From positions 1 through 6,494 of the forward strand of contig JAODBN010000014.1 in the NCBI GenBank assembly GCA_025463965.1: a stretch of 6,494 nucleotides of DNA, written 5' to 3'. This DNA comes from Acidimicrobiaceae bacterium (GTDB lineage: Bacteria > Actinomycetota > Acidimicrobiia > Acidimicrobiales > Bog-793). The notes under the pieces are model-generated. The model was not told where the DNA came from. It worked only from the letters and a program-made list of their open reading frames with translations, and made no database searches. Below, one piece after another: positions 1 to 5,603 of this stretch. The translations under genes and the position numbers were made by a program. Numbering within the stretch: the stretch's first letter is position 1; every line of letters starts with the position of its first letter.

Positions 1-23
1 CGTAGTCTGCTCAGGTCACAGCC

Positions 24-60
24 CCGCGGCACAACTCGGGGGGCGAGTTGTGCGCCGCGG
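24..60. other. Strong imperfect inverted repeat (hairpin) before the TrkA operon
   Basis: The arms CCGCGG (24-29) and CCGCGG (55-60) pair, and CACAACTCG (30-38) pairs with CGAGTTGTG (44-52). This gives 15 base pairs with a two-base bulge (53-54) and a GGGGG loop. No T-run follows on either strand, so it is not a classical intrinsic terminator. It could be a U-less terminator of a gene lying left of the window (a TAG is present at 3-5) or a leader structure of the TrkA operon. It matters for start choice: the GTG at 50 lies inside the right arm, so starts downstream of the hairpin are preferred. Confidence 0.6.
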
Positions 61-76
61 CCTTGGCGTGTTCGAT

Positions 77-81
77 AGGGA
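77..81 (+). promoter_or_regulatory. Ribosome binding site deciding the start of the first trkA gene
   Basis: AGGGA lies 7 bases before the GTG at 89 and only 1 base before the GTG at 83. The spacing favours 89. Confidence 0.5.
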
Positions 82-88
82 CGTGCGT

Positions 89-757
89 GTGATCGTGGTC
101 GGCTGCGGGCGGGTGGGTTCGCGCCTCTCGCTTGAGCTTCTGAGAGACGGCCACGAGGTCGTCGTCATCGACAAGCAGGAGAAGGCTTTCCGCCGTCTGC
201 CCCCGGGATGGGGAGGCCAGGCCCTGGTCGGCGCCGGTTTCGACCGTGACGTGCTGGAGCTTGCGGGGGCGAAAGGCGCCCACGCGCTGGCGGCGGTCAC
301 GAGCGGGGACAACTCCAACATCTTGTGCGCGCGCATCGCTCGGGAGAGCTACGGGATCCCGAACGTCGTGGCGCGCATCTACGACCCCCGCCGCGCCGAG
401 ATCTACCAGCGACTCGGTCTTCCGACGGTGGCCACGGTCACCTGGACCACCGACCAGGTGATGCGCAAGCTCTTCCCCGACCAGACCGTGGCCGAATGGT
501 CGGACCCGACCGGACGGGTGCGACTCGTCGAGCGACTCCTCCCGTTGGCCTGGTGCGGGCGCCGCCTCTCCGCCTTGGAGGCCGAGACCGGCGCCCGGGT
601 TGTGGTGGTCACGCGCGCCGGGGTACCGAATCTCGGACCGGGGGACCTCGTCGGCCAGGAGGGGGACCTGCTCCACCTCGCGGTCGACTTCGGCGCCCGC
701 ACCCGCCTCGACGAGGTGCTGGCGCCGATCCAGCCCGAGCCGAAGCTGTCGCGATGA
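89..757 (+). CDS. TrkA-type K+ uptake regulatory protein (RCK domain), first of a pair
   Basis: This is a cytosolic regulator of Trk/Ktr-type potassium uptake. The family binds NAD(H) or ATP in a Rossmann fold and gates a membrane channel subunit. With the GTG at 89 the protein has 222 residues. TrkA_N comes first: the glycine motif GCGRVG is at residues 5-10 and the acidic residue ending strand 2 is D28. TrkA_C follows at about 140-205. The start at 89 is chosen because AGGGA (77-81) lies 7 bases upstream and the protein then opens directly into the first Rossmann strand. The GTG at 83 would add two residues but leaves only one base after that site, and the GTG at 50 lies in a hairpin. The gene overlaps the next TrkA gene by ATGA. 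Two adjacent RCK proteins of about 220 residues match mycobacterial CeoB/CeoC in layout. Family assignment is firm; which channel it serves is unknown. Confidence 0.93.
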   Translation: MIVVGCGRVGSRLSLELLRDGHEVVVIDKQEKAFRRLPPGWGGQALVGAGFDRDVLELAGAKGAHALAAVTSGDNSNILCARIARESYGIPNVVARIYDPRRAEIYQRLGLPTVATVTWTTDQVMRKLFPDQTVAEWSDPTGRVRLVERLLPLAWCGRRLSALEAETGARVVVVTRAGVPNLGPGDLVGQEGDLLHLAVDFGARTRLDEVLAPIQPEPKLSR

Positions 758-1416
758 GGGTCGTCATCGCTGGAGCCGGCGCCGTCGGCACGTTCCTTGC
801 CGACGACCTGGCCGCGAGCGGCCACGAGGTCGTGCTCGTGGAGAAGAACGTGGGAGGGATCGAGTCGCCCCCCACCGGTGGGTCGGTCCAGCTCGTCTCG
901 GCCGACGCCTGCGAGGTCGACGTGCTCCAGCAGATCCGCCTGGAGGAGGCCGACGTGGTCGTCGCCACGACCGGCGACGACGAGGACAACCTCGTCATCT
1001 CCCTGCTCGCGAAGCAGGAGTTCGCGGTCCCGCGGGTGATCGCCCGGGTCAATCACCCCAAGAACCACTGGCTGTTCAACGAGACCTGGGGGGTCGACAT
1101 CTCCGTGTCGACCCCGCACCTGCTCTCCGCCCTCGTGGAGGAGGCGGTGTCGGTCGGTGCGCTGGTGCGTCTGCTCCAGTTCGAGGGTGGCAACGCTCGC
1201 CTCGTGGAGGTGACCCTGGTGCCCGAGTCCCCGGCGGCCGGACGCTCGATCGTCGAGGTGGGTTTGCCCCGTGAGGCCACGGTCGTCGCCGTCGTGCGCG
1301 ACGGCCACGTGGTGGTGCCGCGTGGGGACACCGTCCTCGGCGCCGGCGACGAGGTGCTGATGCTCGTCACCGGTGACTCGGACGACGAGGTCCGGCGCCT
1401 CCTCGTCGTCCCCTAG
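754..1416 (+). CDS. TrkA-type K+ uptake regulatory protein (RCK domain), second of a pair
   Basis: A second complete RCK protein of 220 residues, expected to work in the cytosol with its neighbour on a potassium uptake channel. TrkA_N occupies about 1-125, with the nucleotide-binding motif GAGAVG at residues 7-12 and E30 closing strand 2. The stretch VVVATTGDDEDNL at 68-80 is the typical strand-4 region. TrkA_C covers about 150-218 and is a textbook example, including VVAVVRDG near 177-184 and DEVLMLV near 199-205. The ATG at 754 overlaps the stop of the first TrkA gene (ATGA), so translation is probably coupled; no good Shine-Dalgarno is visible. Two separate single-RCK genes in tandem could assemble as a hetero-octameric ring, by analogy with the two RCK halves fused in enterobacterial TrkA. 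That assembly is inference. The HAD-IB gene begins 8 bases after the stop. Confidence 0.95.
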   Translation: MRVVIAGAGAVGTFLADDLAASGHEVVLVEKNVGGIESPPTGGSVQLVSADACEVDVLQQIRLEEADVVVATTGDDEDNLVISLLAKQEFAVPRVIARVNHPKNHWLFNETWGVDISVSTPHLLSALVEEAVSVGALVRLLQFEGGNARLVEVTLVPESPAAGRSIVEVGLPREATVVAVVRDGHVVVPRGDTVLGAGDEVLMLVTGDSDDEVRRLLVVP

Positions 1417-1424
1417 GCGCCTCG

Positions 1425-2276
1425 GTGGCCCGAGAGGCGGCCTTCTTCGACCTCGACAAGACGGTCATCGCCCGCGCAGCGATGGCGGCCTTTCGCGGTC
1501 CGCTGCACTACGGCGGGCTACTTTCCCGGCGCTCGTTGCTCCAGGCGGGGCTCGCCCAGCTCGTCTACCTGCACCTCGGCGCGAGCGAGCAGCGGCTCGA
1601 GCGGATCCGGGGCTCGGTGCTGCGCCTCACGAAGGGCTGGGAGCGCGAGCAGGTCATCTCCGTCGTGGCCGAGACGCTCGAGCTCGTCGTGGACCCGATC
1701 ATCTACGCCGAGGCGATGGACCTGATCGAGCGCCACCACGCGGAGGGCCGTCTTGTCGTGCTCGTCTCGGCGTCGCCCGAGGAGCTGGTGGTGCCTCTCG
1801 GGCACCACATCGGCGTGGACGAGGCGATCGCCACCCGAGCGGCGCTCGACGAGCAAGGGCGTTACACCGGCGAGATGGCGTTCTACGCCTACGGTCCGTT
1901 CAAGGCTGCGGCGATGCAGGAGATGGCCGAGCGTCTCGACCTCGACCTGGCCCGCTCGTACGCCTACAGCGACTCGGCGAGCGACCTGCCGATGCTCGAG
2001 GCCGTGGGCAATCCCGTCGCCGTGAATCCGGACCGCGTGCTGGCCAGGGTGGCGCGCGAGCGCGGCTATGAGGTCCTGCACTTCGTCCGCCCGGTCCCGC
2101 TGGCAGCTCGGATGCGTCACCGAGTCCGAGCCACCCAGGTCCGGCCGGCGGTCGCCGTGAGCTTCGGCGCGCTCACCCTTGCCGCGTGCGCCCTGGTCCT
2201 CGGCTGGTGGATCGGCAGTCGCGAGGCACGCCGGTATCGATCACGACGGCGGGCTGCCGCCGTGCGCTACCTGTGA
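1425..2276 (+). CDS. HAD-IB family phosphatase-like hydrolase with C-terminal membrane anchor
   Basis: A 283-residue haloacid dehalogenase-superfamily protein of the SerB-like subclass IB. All four catalytic motifs are visible. Motif I is FFDLDKT, with nucleophile D9 and acid/base D11. Motif II is VSAS with S115. Motif III is K160 in GPFKAAAM. Motif IV is YSDSASDLPML, with D183 and D187 for Mg2+. The helical C1 cap lies between motifs I and II. Beyond the catalytic core an Arg-rich linker leads to a hydrophobic segment at about 241-263 and an Arg-rich tail, so the enzyme is probably tethered to the membrane with its domain in the cytosol. The substrate is unknown; relatives act on phosphoserine or lipid-type phosphomonoesters, and the anchor would suit a lipid substrate (inference). 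The GTG start lies 8 bases after the TrkA stop with a poor Shine-Dalgarno, suggesting translation by coupling. No functional link to K+ uptake is evident. Confidence 0.92.
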   Translation: MAREAAFFDLDKTVIARAAMAAFRGPLHYGGLLSRRSLLQAGLAQLVYLHLGASEQRLERIRGSVLRLTKGWEREQVISVVAETLELVVDPIIYAEAMDLIERHHAEGRLVVLVSASPEELVVPLGHHIGVDEAIATRAALDEQGRYTGEMAFYAYGPFKAAAMQEMAERLDLDLARSYAYSDSASDLPMLEAVGNPVAVNPDRVLARVARERGYEVLHFVRPVPLAARMRHRVRATQVRPAVAVSFGALTLAACALVLGWWIGSREARRYRSRRRAAAVRYL

Positions 2277-2282
2277 GCCGGG

Positions 2283-2309
2283 CGTCCTGCAACGGCTAGC
2301 GGTAGGACG
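2283..2309. other. Hairpin just downstream of the HAD gene
   Basis: CGTCCT (2283-2288) pairs with AGGACG (2304-2309) across a 15-base interior that can form a further short GC pairing. It begins 7 bases after the HAD stop codon and lies in the convergent gap, so it may help end + strand transcription. There is no T-run, so the terminator assignment is tentative. Confidence 0.35.
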
Positions 2310-2314
2310 GGCGA

Positions 2315-2343
2315 CGACTGCGCGCTCAGGTGGTGCGCAGTCG
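2315..2343. terminator. Nine-base-pair hairpin in the convergent gap, possible bidirectional terminator
   Basis: CGACTGCGC (2315-2323) pairs perfectly with GCGCAGTCG (2335-2343) around an 11-base loop. The stop codon of the small - strand reading frame (TCA at 2326-2328) sits in the loop. The + strand HAD gene and the - strand crcB unit converge here, which is where a bidirectional terminator is expected. Neither side has a T-tract, so it would be of the U-less type reported in high-GC Gram-positives. The hairpin is seen in the sequence; the function is inferred. Confidence 0.45.
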
Positions 2344-2403
2344 CTTCGCCGCGACAACTCCGAGTGCGGCGAGGACCGCCAGGATGAGCAGCTTCTTGAC
2401 CAT
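2326..2403 (-). CDS. Candidate 25-residue single-helix membrane peptide
   Basis: An ATG at 2403 opens a 25-residue frame ending in TGA at 2326. The peptide begins MVKKLL, continues with a purely hydrophobic helix (about residues 5-19) and ends AAKRLRTT. That gives one short membrane span with positive charges at both ends. Most codons end in G or C, as in real genes of this window. It lies 40 bases after the crcB2 stop on the same strand, so it could be the last gene of that unit. The start resembles the N-terminus of actinobacterial DLW-39-type small proteins, but the DLW motif is absent, so I do not assign that family. No good Shine-Dalgarno is seen (only CGGGGC just before the ATG), which is the main reason for caution. 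Confidence 0.42.
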   Translation of the reverse strand: MVKKLLILAVLAALGVVAAKRLRTT

Positions 2404-2442
2404 GCCCCGAAGATTAGCGGGGAGCGGAAGGAGGCTCGCAGC

Positions 2443-2820
2443 TCAGGCGTGGAGCGCCAGCGCGAGGCCCGCGCCGGCGACGGCGAGGCCGACGAGCACG
2501 CTCCCGAGCACGTTGGCTGCGGCCCTCACCACCGCTCCCGAGTCGGCCAGACGGATCGATTCGTAGGCCCAGCTGGAGAAGGTCGTGTAGGCGCCGCAGA
2601 AGCCGGTGCCGAGCAGGGCGACCAGGGCCGGGTCGAGGCGCCACCGGATCGCCGCTCCGGCGACCACACCGAGCACGAGCGAGCCCGAGGCATTTACGAG
2701 CATGGTGCCCCAGGGAAGGCGCGACCCTGCCCGGGCGGTCACCGCTCGGTCCACGAGAAACCGCGCCGGAGCACCGACGAGTGCGCCCGCCACAACCGCG
2801 AGCAGGTCCGGTGGCGTCAC
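2443..2820 (-). CDS. crcB: CrcB/Fluc fluoride ion channel subunit, second copy
   Basis: A 125-residue four-helix membrane protein of the CrcB/Fluc family, dual-topology dimeric channels that let fluoride leave the cytoplasm. Landmarks are GALVGAPARF at 12-21, WGTMLVNASGS at 37-47 with the conserved pore Asn at N43, and GFCGAYTTFSSW at 73-84. The length is typical for the family. One key position differs: the usual TTFSxF box reads TTFSSW here, so the second pore phenylalanine is replaced by W84. The GTG start at 2820 overlaps the stop of the upstream crcB copy (GTGA) and is preceded by GGAG (2828-2831) at 7 bases. The overlapping, non-identical pair points to a heterodimer in which each subunit has a fixed orientation. 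Family identity is certain; that both pores conduct is doubtful. Confidence 0.95.
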   Translation of the reverse strand: MTPPDLLAVVAGALVGAPARFLVDRAVTARAGSRLPWGTMLVNASGSLVLGVVAGAAIRWRLDPALVALLGTGFCGAYTTFSSWAYESIRLADSGAVVRAAANVLGSVLVGLAVAGAGLALALHA

Positions 2821-3416
2821 GGCTTGGCTCCGCCGTCGAGGCTCGCATGGCTGGCCCCCGTGCGCTTCGCCAGGGTCGTGCGGCGGCCGAAGAGCCGCAA
2901 GGAGACGACCCGCCCGCCCGCCATGCCGATGACGACCGCGGCGAGTCCGAACACGGTGCTCGCGACGACGTAGGCGACCGCCATCGGCGCCCTTCCGTCT
3001 CTCACGAGCAGGTCAGCGTCAACGACGAAGGTGGAGAAGGTGGTGAAGCCTCCGAGAAAGCCCGTTACCACTGCCGGGCGGGCGAGCAGTGAGGCGGGAA
3101 AGGCCTCGGCGAGCACCACGACGGCGACGCCGATCCCCGCCGCGCCCGCGAGGTTCACCGCGAACGTCCCCCACGGGTAGGAGGCAGGCGCCCCGGCGAG
3201 GGCGTGGCCGATGGCGTCACGAGCGAGCGAGCCCAGGGCCCCGAAGACGGCGATCGTGACGAGGAGGAGTCCTAGCCCGCGCTCTCCGGATTTGTGCGCC
3301 GCACCCCCCGCGGGCCGTCCGGGGTCGATCGCGAGCTCGGGATCGCTCGGTCCGTCGTTTTTCGGCTCGGCGAGCTCGTGCGATGCCTGGTGGTCGTCGC
3401 TTGCCCGCTCCGTCAT
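2817..3416 (-). CDS. crcB: CrcB/Fluc fluoride ion channel subunit with long hydrophilic N-terminal extension
   Basis: A 199-residue member of the fluoride channel family and first gene of the pair. The core starts near residue 47 and holds four membrane segments (about 48-66, 82-104, 112-134 and 145-168). Conserved elements are GALGSLARDAIG at 59-70, PWGTFAVNLAG at 81-91 with N88, and the intact fluoride box GFLGGFTTFSTF at 119-130 with F127 and F130. It is much longer than the usual 110-130 residues: about 46 acidic, disordered-looking residues precede the core, and about 30 Arg/Lys/Gly-rich residues follow it. The ATG at 3416 is preceded by AGGT (3421-3424) at 4 bases, which supports translation of the extension. 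Starts inside the core would cut the first helix. The TGA overlaps the next crcB start. It is expected to pair with that copy in a heterodimeric fluoride exporter. Confidence 0.94.
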   Translation of the reverse strand: MTERASDDHQASHELAEPKNDGPSDPELAIDPGRPAGGAAHKSGERGLGLLLVTIAVFGALGSLARDAIGHALAGAPASYPWGTFAVNLAGAAGIGVAVVVLAEAFPASLLARPAVVTGFLGGFTTFSTFVVDADLLVRDGRAPMAVAYVVASTVFGLAAVVIGMAGGRVVSLRLFGRRTTLAKRTGASHASLDGGAKP

Positions 3417-3561
3417 GGCTACCTACCCGTCCGTTCGCACACGCGCCTGAGCGGCTGTTTGAAGCGAGAGCTTCTCAGCCTTTCCTGCCCCTGGCCGTCC
3501 ACGGTGCAGTAGTACAGCAGCTCCGGAGCGCGCGGCCGGTGAGTCGCATCGGCGACCGACC

Positions 3562-3582
3562 GAGCCGAATCGTCGGCTTTTT
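3562..3582 (+). terminator. Terminator-like hairpin with T-run on the + strand
   Basis: AGCCGA (3563-3568) pairs with TCGGCT (3573-3578) around the loop ATCG, extended by a G-T pair, and runs straight into TTTTT (3578-3582). This is the form of a short intrinsic terminator read left to right. No + strand gene precedes it: the sequence to its left is the start of the - strand crcB unit. It could end an antisense or small RNA, or be chance. Confidence 0.4.
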
Positions 3583-3737
3583 GGCCAACTTCCGAGCGGC
3601 GGGCGAGCGGGTGCGTTGCATTCAGGGAGCTTTTCAAGGCGGCCACCGCGTCCAATCCGGCCGTGCCAGTCTGCGCCAGGAGAGGTATTGGCGTGCGACT
3701 TGACCGGCAATTCGTTCCTGTAGGGCCCGTCGCTCGG

Positions 3738-3771
3738 CGAACAAAGGCCCCTGCCTCGCCGGCAGGGGCCT
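3738..3771 (-). terminator. Intrinsic terminator of the sigma-factor gene
   Basis: AGGCCCCTGCC (3745-3755) pairs perfectly with GGCAGGGGCCT (3761-3771), giving 11 base pairs and a five-base loop. Read on the - strand the stem is followed by TTTGTT (3744-3739). It lies 58 bases after the sigma-factor stop codon. This is the clearest terminator in the window. The + strand tail (CGTCGTCTT) is much weaker, so the orientation is called as minus. Confidence 0.85.
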
Positions 3772-3828
3772 CGTCGTCTTCAACTGTTCGGGTCCCTCGG
3801 AAGTCCTCCGGGGCCTGGGCGGCGCCGC

Positions 3829-4767
<939 letters not shown>

Positions 4768-4778
4768 CGCTCTTCCGG

Positions 4779-4784
4779 CCTCCT
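4779..4784 (-). promoter_or_regulatory. Ribosome binding site before the sigma-factor TTG start
   Basis: AGGAGG, a perfect Shine-Dalgarno core on the - strand, ends 11 bases before the TTG at 4767. The spacing is longer than ideal, but no other ATG, GTG or TTG in this frame lies between it and the conserved region 1.2. Confidence 0.45.
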
Positions 4785-4979
4785 CTACTGTCCGCGTGCT
4801 ACCCGGCCGACTCTTCCGGCTCGGAAACGATCGAGACGGGCCACCTGGCCCATCCCCACACGCGGGCGCCCGATATTGCCCATTAGTTCTGCTCCGAGGT
4901 GGGCTTCCCCGGTCCTGAGTCAGTGTAACGACCGAGTCAAGGGGGTCCCGCACAACGCTGAGCTGGCCCTTCGCGCGAC

Positions 4980-5006
4980 GCCTCTGAAGCGGCTCGCCGC
5001 TTAGGC
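4980..5006 (-). terminator. Hairpin over the stop codon of the ferritin-like gene
   Basis: AAGCGG (4987-4992) pairs with CCGCTT (4997-5002) around CTCG, and GCCT (4980-4983) pairs with AGGC (5003-5006) across a three-base bulge. That makes ten pairs in all. It includes the TAA stop (5001-5003) of the nadE-linked unit and could end its transcription ahead of the sigma-factor promoter region. No T-run follows on the - strand, so the call is tentative. Confidence 0.4.
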
Positions 5007-5603
5007 CCCCACGGGTTCGCTCCCACGGGCGCTTCTTCGAAGCGGCCCGAAGGCACCTCCGGACTCGGCAAGCAGTGCCTGTAGCTCATCGCCGATCTTG
5101 GCGGCCTCCGACCCAGAACCGGCCCGCAGTCGAGGCGCCAGCTCGGCGCCGTCTCGCGCCGTCTCTTCGAGATCTGAAGCCGCCCTGCGAAGCGCACGCA
5201 GCACCGGAGGATCAGCGGAGCGAGAGGCGGCGAGCACCCTTTCTCTCCAGGCCGACAGCATCGCCGGGTAGAGGACGCGCACGAGGCTCTCGAGGAGTCC
5301 CGGGCCCGGTGCGCCTGCGAGAAGGTCGAGGGCCCGTTCGATCGCCGGTCCAGGCGACCCCGTGCTCGTGCCCACGCTCGGCAGGCCGACAGAGACCGGG
5401 AGCAGCTCCTCGAACAACTCTGCACGCCATGCATGGGCGCGTGCGGCGCCGGCGAGGAACGGAGCGAGCGGCGCTCCTTCCTCGGCGGCGCGCGACCCGA
5501 GGACCCCGAAGAGCGCGAGCTCGACGTAGCGGTACCGACCGAGCAGGTCGACAGATTCCAGCAGCGACAGGGGGGTCTCGTGCTCGTCAGGGGGCCGCGG
5601 CAT
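5001..5603 (-). CDS. Ferritin-like domain protein of unknown function, coupled to nadE
   Basis: A 200-residue, largely helical, soluble protein with no signal peptide or membrane span. The segment at 15-70 (LESVDLLGRYRYVELALFGV, then HAWRAELFEELLP at 57-69) resembles actinobacterial ferritin-like proteins. In these, a Glu in the first helix (E28 here) and a His plus Glu in the next (H57, E62) are candidate metal ligands. A second helical pair follows at about 103-126 and 133-156, ending in SDLEE (143-147), and another helix lies at 165-182. So a four-helix bundle is plausible, but I cannot show a complete di-iron ligand set. The ATG at 5603 shares one base with the NadE stop (TGATG), which indicates translational coupling. 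The frame is open further upstream, but that part lies inside nadE and is its shadow. Function unknown; the fold call is from memory of similar sequences. Confidence 0.75.
   Translation of the reverse strand: MPRPPDEHETPLSLLESVDLLGRYRYVELALFGVLGSRAAEEGAPLAPFLAGAARAHAWRAELFEELLPVSVGLPSVGTSTGSPGPAIERALDLLAGAPGPGLLESLVRVLYPAMLSAWRERVLAASRSADPPVLRALRRAASDLEETARDGAELAPRLRAGSGSEAAKIGDELQALLAESGGAFGPLRRSARGSEPVGA

Larger units (their letters stand above)
3417..3828. other. 412-base intergenic region between the sigma-factor and crcB genes
   Basis: This region contains no gene I can support. It holds two hairpins annotated separately (3562-3582 and 3738-3771) and must contain the promoter of the crcB unit. 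I cannot find a convincing -35/-10 pair on the - strand. A - strand frame of 78 codons from a TTG at 3655 to a TAG at 3419 ends two bases before the crcB ATG. It has an unremarkable composition, a weak start and no recognisable motif, so it is not called as a gene. The base composition is less GC-biased and more mixed than in the flanking genes. Confidence 0.7.

Noticed and set aside
325..753. Extension of the second TrkA frame back to 325.
   Set aside because: It lies inside the first TrkA gene and translates as Arg/Pro-rich shadow sequence; the Rossmann fold starts exactly at the ATG at 754.
2179..2973. A + strand 264-codon frame across the HAD end and the crcB genes.
   Set aside because: It is antisense to two certain crcB genes, has no domain and a charged low-complexity composition.
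3490..3560. Possible fluoride riboswitch (crcB motif) upstream of crcB on the - strand: a GCCGATG element followed by CTGCTGTACTAC loosely recalls the motif's GATG and CTGATG...CTAC elements.
   Set aside because: The bases after GATG have no complement before the CTAC-like end, so the defining P1 stem and pseudoknot cannot form. GTCGC/GCGAC around GATG instead makes a plain local hairpin. A covariance search with Rfam RF01734 would decide it.
3419..3655. A 78-codon - strand frame from a TTG at 3655, ending two bases before the crcB start.
   Set aside because: No Shine-Dalgarno, no recognisable motif and weaker codon bias than the neighbours. It is kept only as a remark in the intergenic entry; conservation in relatives would rescue it.
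3700..3730. TTGACC at 3700-3705 as a -35 box on the + strand.
   Set aside because: No -10-like hexamer at 16-19 bases, and no + strand gene downstream before the antisense sigma-factor gene.
4921..4947. TTGACT and TACACT on the - strand as a sigma-factor promoter.
   Set aside because: The two hexamers are only 7 bases apart, and neither has a fitting partner at 16-19 bases.
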